Source: an uncultured Phycisphaerales bacterium (GTDB taxonomy: Bacteria > Planctomycetota > Phycisphaerae > WQYP01). Taken from it: a stretch of 64,000 bases of DNA. The notes beneath the pieces are model-generated. The model made no database searches. It worked only from the letters and a program-made list of their open reading frames with translations, and was not told the DNA's origin. The position numbers were made by a program, and so were the translations under genes. Location of the stretch: the NCBI GenBank assembly GCA_903845195.1, contig CAIMWO010000090.1, positions 1 through 64,000 of the forward strand. The letters are read 5' to 3'. Shown here piece by piece: positions 1-8,080 of this stretch (positions are counted from its first letter, which is position 1; every line of letters begins with the position of its first letter).

Positions 1-105
1 CGGGCAGCGATCTTTGAATACATCGAGGTGTTTTATAATCGTCAACGAAGGCATTCTTCGTTAGGCTATCTGAGCCCCGAAGCGTTCGAGGCCGGCCTCA
101 ATTGA
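1..105 (+). pseudogene. IS3-family transposase, C-terminal fragment (cut by window start)
   Basis: The first 34 codons read [21 protein letters not shown] and continue GYLSPEAFE before a TGA at 103-105. The F-Y-N-x-x-R-x-H-S-x-L-G-Y-x-S-P motif is the signature end of the rve integrase domain of IS3-type OrfB transposases. Only the end is visible, so whether the element is intact to the left cannot be judged. No clear terminal inverted repeat was recognised in the bases after the stop. It marks the left edge as mobile-element territory. Confidence 0.85.
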
Positions 106-155
106 CCCCAGGCCGCGCCCACCGTTCGTGGGCAAGGTCAAAATTGCCCCCCACC

Positions 156-183
156 TTGGTCATTGGTCATTGGTCATTGGTCA
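156..183 (+). repeat. Heptad array TTGGTCA x4
   Basis: Four exact head-to-tail copies of TTGGTCA. It is preceded by a 16-base block (aaaattgccccccacc) that also precedes the related array at 4812. Confidence 0.95.
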
Positions 184-300
184 TTCGCCCCCACATTCCC
201 TCAAAACTCATACCCAAACATTTCCCATACAAACCCTTGACACCCCGCCGCCCACAAGCTAACTTATCCCTAACGATTCTATTAGGGGGGGAAAATAGCC

Positions 301-1431
301 ATGACCACCACCACATCTCCAAACGCCTCTCCATCCTCAGTCCTCACTCCTCAGCCCTCGCTCCTGCTCCCACCCGGCCAGCTCACCCTCCTCATCGGCG
401 AGCCCGGCTGCGGCAAATCTCTCGTCGCACTCGACCTCGCCGCCCGCCTCTCCCGTGGCTACCCCCTCCCGCCATTTGACCACCGCTCCACGACCGCCAG
501 CACGCCATCTCTCACCCATCCCTCCTCCCCACTTTCCACCATCTTCTATTCCTTTGAAGACTCCCCCGCCACTATCGCCGGCCGCCTCCTCGCCGCCGGC
601 GCCGATTGCGCGCTCTTCCATCCCATCCAGCAGGATCTTTCACCCATCCCCATCTCCGTCTACCCCGAAATCGCCGAACTCGAACTCCACACGCCCACGC
701 CACACCCGCTCATCGCCAAGCTCCAACGCCTCTGCGCCCGCTCCCCCAAACCCGGCCTCTTCATCATCGATCCTCTCCCCGCCATCCTCGGCACCGGCGA
801 CTCCTACCACGCCGCCACCCTCCGCGCACGCCTCTCGCCCCTCCTTGATTTCGCCCTCAACCACAACCTCTCCATCCTCGGCATCACGCACCTCTCCAAG
901 CCCACCGCCCAAAACAAAAATCCACTCCACCGCATCATCGGCTCCCTCGCCTACTCCGCCCTCGCCCGCGCCATCTATCACATCACGCCCGATCCCCGCG
1001 ACCCCCATACACGCCTGGTCATCCCCCTCAAACACAACCTCGCGCCCACCGACACCGCCTTTGCCTTCACCATCGAATCCCACCCCGTCCACCTAACTCC
1101 CGGCCAGTCACCGGAAGCCGCTTCCTCAATATCACCCGCCCCCATCCTCCGCTGGCATTCCCACGCCATCCCCAACACCCCCGCCGAAGTTGCCTCCGAC
1201 GAATCCCAGGCCTTCGAGCACTCCCAGCTCGACTTCGCCCTCAACTTCCTCCGCACCACTCTTACCCCCGGCCCCATCCTCTCCGCCAATCTCCTCCGCC
1301 AATCTCGCCAACTGGGCATCTCCAACCGCACCCTCGCCCGCGCCAAATTCATCCTCCGCACCTCCTCCCAATTCGACCCCTCCCAATCCCGCTGGCTCAC
1401 CTCCCTCCCGTCATCCCATGGATCGCCGTAG
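301..1431 (+). CDS. RecA-like AAA ATPase (AAA_25 / RepA-helicase-like)
   Basis: A 376-residue soluble ATPase. Walker A is GEPGCGKS at residues 33-40 and a Walker B-like strand LFIIDPL lies near residue 155, followed by a helix rich in hydrophobic residues and a strand ending in THLSK. This order is typical of the AAA_25 (RepA/DnaB-type RecA fold) family, found in plasmid replication helicases and in phage or island ATPases. The C-terminal 80 residues may hold a small helix-turn-helix (ILSANLLRQSRQLGISNRTLARAK when read across). No replication initiator, origin or phage gene lies beside it, so its job here is unknown. The start has only a G/A-rich stretch upstream as RBS. Codons are very C-rich, unlike most genes to the right. 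Confidence 0.7.
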   Translation: MTTTTSPNASPSSVLTPQPSLLLPPGQLTLLIGEPGCGKSLVALDLAARLSRGYPLPPFDHRSTTASTPSLTHPSSPLSTIFYSFEDSPATIAGRLLAAGADCALFHPIQQDLSPIPISVYPEIAELELHTPTPHPLIAKLQRLCARSPKPGLFIIDPLPAILGTGDSYHAATLRARLSPLLDFALNHNLSILGITHLSKPTAQNKNPLHRIIGSLAYSALARAIYHITPDPRDPHTRLVIPLKHNLAPTDTAFAFTIESHPVHLTPGQSPEAASSISPAPILRWHSHAIPNTPAEVASDESQAFEHSQLDFALNFLRTTLTPGPILSANLLRQSRQLGISNRTLARAKFILRTSSQFDPSQSRWLTSLPSSHGSP

Positions 1432-1591
1432 TTTGCTGCGTCGCGAACCTCTCATTCCATCCCCACCCCACACGCCCCTCCAAGCCCGCACCAACCCTTT
1501 CCCTAGCCCCGTCCTGGAAAGGCGGGGCTCCATCGCTCCTACCTGATGGCCCCCACGAAACCGAACTATGACACCCATGACAAAATCACCG

Positions 1592-1627
1592 CGTAACCCC
1601 CGGACGTACCGCCGCAAAAAACCTCCC
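1592..1627 (+). repeat. 36-bp direct repeat, copy 1
   Basis: Matches 2141-2176 with a few mismatches (shared core cggacgtacc, then ccgcaaaaaacctcccc). Function unknown. Confidence 0.8.
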
Positions 1628-2025
1628 CTCCCCCAAGTTTAGCGGCGTCGCAACGCGACGCGTGCCGGCCCCAACCGGGCGACCGATCCGATTCCGCCTC
1701 CCGCTCTCCCCCAAATCCAGGAGCGAAGCTCCGACAGGTAATAGCTGCAACCGTAAGGTTGCAGAAATCTCGCCAAAAAATCTGCGGAGGGCTGAAAGCC
1801 CGGCACACGTCGCGAATCCCCTCGCGCCATCACTCCCCCAAAAACCGCCGCCTACGACGGCACGGCCCAATCACCCCTGACCCATGGTACCGCGACCGTC
1901 AGGGAGCGCCCGTCCATCGTTCCACCACAGGGCACTCTCCCCGCGCAAGCGGCCACGGCATTTGCGGATTCGCCCCACCCAACACCGAAAATCACCACCC
2001 TCCCTCCCAATCAAACCGCCCCCGG

Positions 2026-2057
2026 GAGCACCGCATGGTAATGCGGTGCTTTGCTCT
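2026..2057. repeat. Palindromic repeat, copy 1
   Basis: Stem AGCACCGCAT/ATGCGGTGCT with a 4-base loop, flanked by gctc. It is almost identical to 2440-2471. Confidence 0.85.
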
Positions 2058-2140
2058 CGTACCCACAAACAACTGCCCACCATCCACTCCCCCTCCGAGC
2101 CCACCGGGCTCCCATGTGATAGCCGGGTGTTCAGCGCAGC

Positions 2141-2176
2141 GTTACGCCCGGACGTACCACCGCAAAAAACCTCCCC
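2141..2176 (+). repeat. 36-bp direct repeat, copy 2
   Basis: Second copy of the block at 1592-1627. It is followed at once by the hairpin GACCCC-ACC-GGGGTC (2177-2191). Confidence 0.8.
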
Positions 2177-2439
2177 GACCCCACCGGGGTCGTACCTCCT
2201 CGCATCCCCAAAGCCTGCAAGGCTCCATCTAAAGTAGCCGTGGGCAAGTGGTGCGACCCCGGAGCACCCGCCGCCCACGGACCCACGCCCCCAAAATTCC
2301 GCCGACCCTGTAAGGGTCGCCTACACACGCACCAACCCGCCACCCCCCCGCGCGCCCCAAAGCCCGCCGCCTACGATGGCGCGGGCCAATCTGCTCCCAA
2401 AATCAAACAAACCCCTCCCTCACCATCAAACCGCTCACA

Positions 2440-2471
2440 GAGCACCGCATGGCAATGCGGTGCTTTGCTCT
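2440..2471. repeat. Palindromic repeat, copy 2
   Basis: Same 10-bp stem as the copy at 2026, with one loop difference (ggta versus ggca). An extragenic palindrome. Confidence 0.85.
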
Positions 2472-2705
2472 CCACAACCTAAAAGCAACTGGCATATCGC
2501 CATTGGCCACTGACAACTCCCCCATTTTCAATCACAGTGTTCCTCCCCACATCAACGCACGCCAATGCCTCAACGCGTCACATGGTCAAGCATCTGGATT
2601 CCCTCGGCCTTGAGGTTACACTTAGTCCTATCAACTAGGCCGCGTAGGAATTTTTCAGAGCAGTTATACCTGCTGAAACTCGCTCATAGTGTTGGGAGAA
2701 AGGAT

Positions 2706-3116
2706 ATGGGCAAAGCATTTCTTGTAGCCTTATTCGCTGGCATCATCGCAGCAATTGTCGGAGTCGAATATCAAGTAAACCGGAATGGTATCATTCGCTC
2801 TTTTGGCCTTTCAAACGACACCCCCAACTCCTCAATACTTGTAAATCCCGTTTCCAAGCCTAATGTTGGCGACAATTCACCTCAACCAACCCAAACTACC
2901 GCACAAACTCCAATTCTTCCGGCCGTTGCGGGAGATACTCGGCTTATCAAACCGGTACAGGAAGAACAGAGTGTTTCCCTTACTGCGTGGATGATTATGT
3001 TTGTTCTTGGTAGCGCTCTTGTGGCGTTGGCTTGGAAACTTTGGGGTTCGGGCAAAGAGAAACGCAAGAATAAAGCGATAGAGAAGGCATATAACGCTAT
3101 AAGGCATATTCGATAA
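2706..3116 (+). CDS. Small membrane protein with two membrane segments, unknown function
   Basis: A 136-residue protein if started at the ATG at 2706, which is chosen because GGGAGAAAGG sits just upstream; a longer in-frame start at 2565 lacks such a site. An N-terminal membrane segment (residues about 3-18, FLVALFAGIIAAIVGV) is followed by a Ser/Pro/Thr/Gln-rich linker of about 60 residues. A second segment follows near residues 96-113 (WMIMFVLGSALVALAW), then a Lys-rich cytoplasmic tail. No family is recognised. Its lower GC and more even codon use contrast with the C-rich flanks, which suggests transfer. It lies 35 bp before the next small membrane protein and may be co-transcribed. Confidence 0.6.
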   Translation: MGKAFLVALFAGIIAAIVGVEYQVNRNGIIRSFGLSNDTPNSSILVNPVSKPNVGDNSPQPTQTTAQTPILPAVAGDTRLIKPVQEEQSVSLTAWMIMFVLGSALVALAWKLWGSGKEKRKNKAIEKAYNAIRHIR

Positions 3117-3151
3117 TCGCCGCTCGCATTTTACTTGATGGAGATACAGCA

Positions 3152-3640
3152 ATGGACGGCAATACAGTGACGATCATTTGGACCGTAATAGGCACTGCCG
3201 CAGGAGCCATCATTGGCTTCGGGTTGAATTACTTGACCATGCGTATCGGTGAACGGAGGGTGGCGACGAAACAACGCAACACTTTTAAAAGGATGGAAGG
3301 GAATTACAACGGGTATGTCTTCTCGAATAATCACGCCCCCGACCGAACCCAGATTGCTTCGAATGCCCGCGTCACGTACCTGAAAGAAAATCGTCTGGAA
3401 ATTGCGGTAACGGAAACGGGAGAAAAGAATGTCTGGACAGGAGAGGTGTTGATGACTGGTGAGTTCACCGGAACAATTGTGTGGCGATATACGACTTGGC
3501 ACCAAACGCCCTCCCTTGATTGGGATATCACCGGACGCAAATCGTGTTTTGTTGTCTACGACGGAAAACGCATCTTAATTCACTTGATGGACCACGAGCC
3601 CACTAAGTTCGGCAAGGAACTACTTGAACGTGTGGTCTGA
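3152..3640 (+). CDS. Single-pass membrane-anchored protein, unknown function
   Basis: 162 residues starting at the ATG at 3152, with GGAG about 10 bases upstream. Residues about 7-29 form one N-terminal membrane anchor (IIWTVIGTAAGAIIGFGLNYL). The rest looks like a small beta-rich domain with alternating hydrophobic strands and aromatic residues (NYNGYVF, TIVWRYTTW, DWDITGR). No known family is recognised. It follows another small membrane protein on the same strand with a similar moderate GC, so the two may form one acquired unit. Both lie upstream of, and convergent with, the nuclease-fold gene on the minus strand. Confidence 0.6.
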   Translation: MDGNTVTIIWTVIGTAAGAIIGFGLNYLTMRIGERRVATKQRNTFKRMEGNYNGYVFSNNHAPDRTQIASNARVTYLKENRLEIAVTETGEKNVWTGEVLMTGEFTGTIVWRYTTWHQTPSLDWDITGRKSCFVVYDGKRILIHLMDHEPTKFGKELLERVV

Positions 3641-3759
3641 CCGGACAAAAAAGTGGACGCAAAAAAATGACGCAATTCAATTATCATCAGGAGGACTTGG
3701 TTGCGATACTCCGCAGCATCAATCGTGGTTGTCCCCCGGGGACAACGCACGCGATGTCG

Positions 3760-4596
3760 CTAGACTGCTGGTTCAGTTGGGGCGGGCTGAGTTTCAGGGG
3801 GTGCCGGAGGTGCGGACTCAGCGCCGGGCGTGACTTCTTCGGTGGGTTTGGAGGCCGCGCGGAGGGCGCGGTCGGCGCGCTTAGAGACTCGGCGGGCGGC
3901 GTGGTCGGCGGCCGGGCCTTCGAGGGTTTCACGCTTGATTACTTCGTCGCGAAGGACGCCGAGAATAACGGATTCTTCAACGCCGACGTCCACGACACGG
4001 CGGAGCTCGCGGCGGATGGTGGAGAGGATGGCGTCATTGTTGAGCAGAAGGGCGGCGATCATATAGCGGCTGGAGGCGTCCTGACGGTCGCGGAGTTCAA
4101 TAGGCGCGCCGCGCGTGTAGCCTTCCTTGCTGAACAGGAAGAGTTTGTCGAGAGCGTCATCGGATTTGGGGTCGAGGGTGAGGAGATTGATTTCGAGTAG
4201 GAGACGTTTGTCGATGGGTTTGGCGAAGATGATCTGGTATAGGCGCCAGTTGATGGCATTGGTGAGGATGACCCATTCGAGGCCCTGATTGGAGGCGTAA
4301 TCAACGGCCTGCTTTACGTGGCGTTCTTCGAGTTCGATGCCGATAGCCTTGACTTCGACGATTTGGGTGAGTTTTTCCTCGATCTTTATTGCAAGGTCGC
4401 AGTAAGTACCGCGGATGGCGTATTCACCCGTGAGTTCGGCGTATTTGTCGTAGCCGAGGACTTCGGCAAGCACGTCTTTGATGAGCGTGACGGTGTCAGC
4501 TTCTGAGACGTCACGGGTTTTTTGCTGCGTGATAACGGGGAGGAGGCGTTTCAAGCCGGCGGTCATACGGTCGCGAACGCGGTTGGGGACGGGCAT
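3760..4596 (-). CDS. HsdR-N-like / PD-(D/E)XK nuclease-fold protein, orphan
   Basis: 278 residues, with ATG at 4596 and GGAG upstream. Residues about 45-110 carry a PD-(D/E)XK-like core: a conserved Asp in YCDLAIKI and an E-x-K strand in IVEVKA, followed by a helix with EERHVKQAVDYA. This is the layout of the N-terminal domain of type I restriction R proteins (HSDR_N), often found alone in prokaryotic genomes. The C-terminal third is low-complexity, rich in Ala, Pro, Glu and Thr, and probably disordered. No helicase, methylase or specificity subunit is adjacent, so restriction activity cannot be assumed. Confidence 0.7.
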   Translation of the reverse strand: MPVPNRVRDRMTAGLKRLLPVITQQKTRDVSEADTVTLIKDVLAEVLGYDKYAELTGEYAIRGTYCDLAIKIEEKLTQIVEVKAIGIELEERHVKQAVDYASNQGLEWVILTNAINWRLYQIIFAKPIDKRLLLEINLLTLDPKSDDALDKLFLFSKEGYTRGAPIELRDRQDASSRYMIAALLLNNDAILSTIRRELRRVVDVGVEESVILGVLRDEVIKRETLEGPAADHAARRVSKRADRALRAASKPTEEVTPGAESAPPAPPETQPAPTEPAV

Positions 4597-4811
4597 GGTG
4601 GGACTCCTGATAGCACAAGGTGATGTTTATATCTTGGAGCGAAGACGTGATTTGTGCAAGGAAGAAATGCCTGCTGTGACAATATCCCTACGCGGCCTCC
4701 CCACCGACCCAGCCCCAAAGCCCCTCGACGCCGTCGAGGGGGCCGACTGACCATCGCCAGCAAATCCACCCACCAACCTCCAACGCCCCCCCTCGAAAAT
4801 TGCCCCCCACC

Positions 4812-4884
4812 TTGGTCCTTGGTCCTTGGTCATTGGTCCTTGGTCCTTGGTCATTGCGTCATTGGACATTGCGTCATTAGTCCT
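4812..4884 (+). repeat. Heptad array TTGGTCC/TTGGTCA
   Basis: Six clean 7-base units (TTGGTCC, TTGGTCC, TTGGTCA, repeated twice) and then degenerate 7-8 base units to about 4884. It shares the 16-base left flank with the array at 156. Confidence 0.95.
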
Positions 4885-4906
4885 TCGCCCCCCCTCCCCT
4901 TAACCC

Positions 4907-4944
4907 CTACCATTCCTACCGGAGATGATAGAAGATTGCCAACC
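4907..4944 (+). repeat. 38-bp direct repeat upstream of nadE, copy 1
   Basis: About 87 % identical to 5041-5078. Shared parts are attcctacc and tagaagattgccaacc. Confidence 0.75.
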
Positions 4945-5040
4945 CCTCCTGCCCTCGCATCAATCGCATCCAAAATTCTCCCCACCCCCTCCGCCACTCA
5001 ATACCTAACTTTATATTTACCAACGACTAACCGCGATCTC

Positions 5041-5078
5041 CTACAATTCCTACCAAACATGGTAGAAGATTGCCAACC
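5041..5078 (+). repeat. 38-bp direct repeat upstream of nadE, copy 2
   Basis: Ends about 108 bp before the nadE start and contains CCTACC-aaacat-GGTAG, so it could be an operator or a small hairpin. Confidence 0.7.
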
Positions 5079-5185
5079 TATTACACTTATTCTTTGCACA
5101 CACCTTGGCCATCTGCCCCCGCCCCTTTCGCCCCCCCCCTTCCCCCGTTCCCCTCTCCTCCCGCCCCCGGTACAATCATTCAAAG

Positions 5186-6877
5186 ATGCGTATCGCACTT
5201 GCACAGATCAATCCCACCGTCGGCGACCTCGCCGGCAACCTCCAGAAACACCTGGACTTCGTTGCCGCCGCCAAAAAACACCATGCCCAGCTCGTCGTCT
5301 TCCCCGAGCTTTCCATCATCGGATACCCCCCCAAGGACCTCCTCCTCAAGCCCAACGTCATTAACCTCTGCGCCGAGGCCCTGCAGGAAATCGCCGGTGC
5401 CGCCCACGGAATCGCCGTCATGGTCGGCTATCCCGAACGCAACCTCTCCACCGCCGGCCGCCCGCTCCACAACGCCGTCGCCGTCGTCCGCGACGGCCGC
5501 GTCCTCGCCAAACGTTTCAAAAGCCTCCTCCCCACCTACGACGTCTTCGATGAATCCCGCTACTTCGAGCCGGGGCCGCAAACGGAACTGACCTTCATCG
5601 ACGAACATCCGCTGGGGCTGACGATCTGCGAAGACTTGTGGAACGATGAGCAGCTCATCGAACGTCCCCTCTACCACCTCAACCCCATCGGCGACCTGGC
5701 CGAGGCCGGGGCACAACTTCTGATCAACATCAGCGCCTCGCCTTTCGTTCTGGCCAAGAACGAATTCCGCAAGAAACTCTTCGCCCACCAGGCCCGCCGC
5801 TGGAAGGTGCCGATTGTTTACGTCAACCAGGTAGGCGGGAACGATGACCTGGTGTTCGACGGCAACTCCATCGTGTTCGACAAGAACGGCGAGATTCTCG
5901 CGCAAGCCAAAGATTTTGAAGAAGACCTTCTGATCGTCGAGGTCGGCCCCAATGCCAAACCTCCGGCCTCCCATCCCCAACTCCCCCGCACGGGTATCGC
6001 CTCCGTCCATGCCGCACTCGTGCTCGGCCTGCGCGACTACTGCAAGAAGTGCGGGTTCAAGTCGGCGGTGCTGGGGCTTTCCGGCGGGATCGATTCGGCC
6101 GTGGTTGCGGCACTGGCCGCCGAGGCGCTGGGCCCGCAAAACGTCACCGGCATCAGTTTGCCTTCGCGATTCAGTTCCGACCATTCCCGCAGCGATGCCC
6201 AGATCCTCGCGGAGCGTCTCGGCATTCATTACCAGTCCATCCCCATCGAAGATGCCCACGCCGCCATGGAGAAATCCCTCTCCTCCCTCTTCGCAGGCAC
6301 AACCCCCGGACTGGCTGAGGAGAATCTTCAAGCCCGCATCCGCGGCAATCTGCTGATGGCCCTTTCCAATAAGTTCGGCCATCTGCTGCTGACTACGGGG
6401 AACAAGAGCGAAGTGGCCACCGGGTATTGCACGCTGTACGGCGACATGTGCGGCGGGCTGGCCGTGATTTCTGATGTGCCCAAGATGATGGTTTATGATT
6501 TGGCCCGTCACATCAACGCGCTGGCCGAGGGCCAGGGCCGGGCAGGGCCGATCCCCGAAAACACCATCACGAAGCCGCCCAGCGCCGAACTGCGCCCCAA
6601 CCAAACCGATCAAGATTCGCTACCCCCCTACGATGTTCTCGACGCCATTCTCGAGCGCTACGTGGAGCAGGAAAAGAGCCCGCGCGAAATCGTACGGGAA
6701 GGCTTCGACGAGGCGATCGTTCTGAAGGTGGCCCGGCTGGTGGACTTCGCGGAATACAAGCGGAAGCAGATGCCGCCCGGGTTGAAAGTGACCAGCCGCG
6801 CGTTTGGCACCGGTCGACGTATGCCGATCGCGCAGAGGTATAACCCCCGCCTCAGCTCCCTTGGCCCGCAAGCGTGA
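5186..6877 (+). CDS. nadE: Glutamine-dependent NAD+ synthetase
   Basis: A 563-residue two-domain enzyme that makes NAD+ from deamido-NAD+, ATP and glutamine in the cytosol. The N-terminal nitrilase-type glutaminase domain (about 1-250) shows the catalytic Glu in VFPELSIIGYPP, Lys in SLLPTYDVFDE and Cys in TICEDLW. The C-terminal synthetase domain has the ATP PPi-loop LSGGIDSAVVA and the TTGNKSE motif. Its length fits the short bacterial glutamine-dependent form. The ATG at 5186 is chosen because MRIALAQINPTVGD is the usual family start; an in-frame start 81 bp upstream adds unrelated residues. It stands alone, with repeats upstream. Confidence 0.95.
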   Translation: MRIALAQINPTVGDLAGNLQKHLDFVAAAKKHHAQLVVFPELSIIGYPPKDLLLKPNVINLCAEALQEIAGAAHGIAVMVGYPERNLSTAGRPLHNAVAVVRDGRVLAKRFKSLLPTYDVFDESRYFEPGPQTELTFIDEHPLGLTICEDLWNDEQLIERPLYHLNPIGDLAEAGAQLLINISASPFVLAKNEFRKKLFAHQARRWKVPIVYVNQVGGNDDLVFDGNSIVFDKNGEILAQAKDFEEDLLIVEVGPNAKPPASHPQLPRTGIASVHAALVLGLRDYCKKCGFKSAVLGLSGGIDSAVVAALAAEALGPQNVTGISLPSRFSSDHSRSDAQILAERLGIHYQSIPIEDAHAAMEKSLSSLFAGTTPGLAEENLQARIRGNLLMALSNKFGHLLLTTGNKSEVATGYCTLYGDMCGGLAVISDVPKMMVYDLARHINALAEGQGRAGPIPENTITKPPSAELRPNQTDQDSLPPYDVLDAILERYVEQEKSPREIVREGFDEAIVLKVARLVDFAEYKRKQMPPGLKVTSRAFGTGRRMPIAQRYNPRLSSLGPQA

Positions 6878-6890
6878 AATAGAGCCGCGA

Positions 6891-7907
6891 TCAGGCGGCC
6901 GACGAGTCTTCTGCCGCGGTCGCCGTTGATTCGTTCAACGCCTGCAGTGCCGCGGCTTCATCGTCCTTGACCTTGGTATCGCCTGCCAATGCTGCTTCCG
7001 TATGTGCAGATCGTACTTGCGACACCGCCATCGTCATGGCAACGGTATCTTCCGGAGCCAAGAGCAATCGCTTCACCACGGGCTTGATGGTCTTTTCCCA
7101 CTGGCCTTTTTTGTTTTGTGTCAGCACGGTTTCGTCGATGCAGAGTGTTTGCGTCGTGTCGCAACTTGGGCAGCCCTGCAGTGACACCGTCCAATACATC
7201 AGCGATCCCTTCGGGGCTTCCTTTGCGTCGGCAATGACGGAAAAGTCTTTCGATTCCAGCCGCCGCGACACCTCGGCTCTGCTGAACGGGAGCGTCTTGA
7301 GATCGATCAGGGGGCGGATGATGCACCACTTCTGGCAGGCCTCACAGAATGCCTTCTCGTCAAGTTTCTTGCGGACGTACCAGAGTGGAATGCCGATGAG
7401 TAGAGCCGCTTCTACCAGCCAGATTGCCCAGAGAAAGATGCCCGTGGGCTTTGCTTCTTTAATGCTCCATAGGCCATGTTCGTTAATGTCCAGCAGAATC
7501 TGCCACATGATTTGAGGTGACGTGACGCAGTCCCACAGCGTCGGCGGTATTTTTATCTGCTGCAACAGGTCGTAGATGTAAACCACCCAACTGAACCAGA
7601 CGAGCACGAGCCCTGCCAGCGCCGTGATCGCCAAGCCAAGGGTTGTGTTCCGCACGCGTGCCCACTGAAGCAGTTTGCCCATGGCCGAGCCAAGGGCAAA
7701 TCCAGTCCCGCCGGTAATGATGAACGTGATCCATCCGACGATCGGCATGTAGCGCACGATGTAGGCGTAGATTCCGCCGCACACGAGGGCAACGACAGTT
7801 CCCGCGATTAAGGTGATGAGCGTTCGGCCCGCGTCGAACCGTCCGGAATGCCGATAATAGATGCTGCTGGAAAGATAGGATATCGCGGCTGTGGGCGGGG
7901 TCGTCAT
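6891..7907 (-). CDS. Multi-pass membrane protein with cysteine pairs, unknown function
   Basis: 338 residues from the ATG at 7907, which has GGAG 8 bases upstream; a longer frame reaches 7970. It has about four or five membrane segments in the first 185 residues (LITLIAGTVVALVCGGIYAY, WITFIITGGTGFALG, LGLAITALAGLVLVWFSWVV, FLWAIWLVEAALLIGIPLWYV). A cytoplasmic C-terminal half follows, with CEACQKWC and GCPSC, possibly a zinc ribbon. The last 30 residues are Ala/Glu-rich. No family is recognised. It is divergent from the membrane protein/regulator pair at 8081, and the palindrome at 8000 lies between them. Confidence 0.65.
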   Translation of the reverse strand: MTTPPTAAISYLSSSIYYRHSGRFDAGRTLITLIAGTVVALVCGGIYAYIVRYMPIVGWITFIITGGTGFALGSAMGKLLQWARVRNTTLGLAITALAGLVLVWFSWVVYIYDLLQQIKIPPTLWDCVTSPQIMWQILLDINEHGLWSIKEAKPTGIFLWAIWLVEAALLIGIPLWYVRKKLDEKAFCEACQKWCIIRPLIDLKTLPFSRAEVSRRLESKDFSVIADAKEAPKGSLMYWTVSLQGCPSCDTTQTLCIDETVLTQNKKGQWEKTIKPVVKRLLLAPEDTVAMTMAVSQVRSAHTEAALAGDTKVKDDEAAALQALNESTATAAEDSSAA

Positions 7908-7999
7908 GACGCATCTCCAATGAGCAGTATGGCCACGGGAATTACATCCGCCGGTCGCACCGTCTGTCAATGCGGGCGAAAATTCATTTGCTTCGATTA

Positions 8000-8016
8000 A
8001 CTTTGTGTTGTAAAGT
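8000..8016. promoter_or_regulatory. Imperfect 17-bp palindrome ACTTTG-n-AAAGT (putative operator)
   Basis: ACTTTGTGTTGTAAAGT lies 65 bp before the start at 8081. It shares ACTTTGNNTTGNAAAGT with the perfect palindrome upstream of ispH. It probably binds the winged-helix regulator encoded at 8703 (inference). Confidence 0.5.
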
Positions 8017-8080
8017 GAATGACATCCAGTCGCCGATAGAGGTCGTAGAACCTCATATCCTCACGGCTGAAGGGAGCCCT

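Larger units (their letters stand above)
1432..2705. other. Gene-free stretch with dense short hairpins
   Basis: No believable gene is visible in about 1.27 kb; the open frames are C-rich shadows. It holds at least seven perfect small hairpins with 3-4 base loops: 1720-1732, 1745-1764, 1789-1801, 2097-2111, 2177-2191, 2212-2224 and 2304-2318. It also has a repeated 36-base block (1592 and 2141) and a repeated 32-base palindrome (2026 and 2440). The layout resembles decayed or extragenic-repeat DNA beside a mobile-element end. Confidence 0.75.
4597..5185. other. Intergenic stretch upstream of nadE
   Basis: About 590 bp with no gene. It contains a long TTGGTCC/TTGGTCA heptad array (4812-4884) and a 38-bp direct repeat (4907 and 5041), each copy ending in gaagattgccaacc. 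The second copy contains the small palindrome TACCA-aaca-TGGTA. The plus strand is strongly C-rich. Promoter boxes were not convincing by eye. Confidence 0.7.

Noticed and set aside
2565-2705. N-terminal extension of the 2706 gene
   Set aside because: Arg/Trp/Leu-rich, no RBS at 2565; the start at 2706 has GGGAGAAAGG and gives a clean membrane anchor.
3667-4200. Plus-strand 177-residue frame after 3640
   Set aside because: Translation turns into a Gly/Glu-rich shadow of the minus-strand HsdR-N-like gene.
5180-6613. 477-residue open frame antisense to nadE
   Set aside because: Shadow of a GC-rich gene; nadE has full motif evidence on the plus strand.
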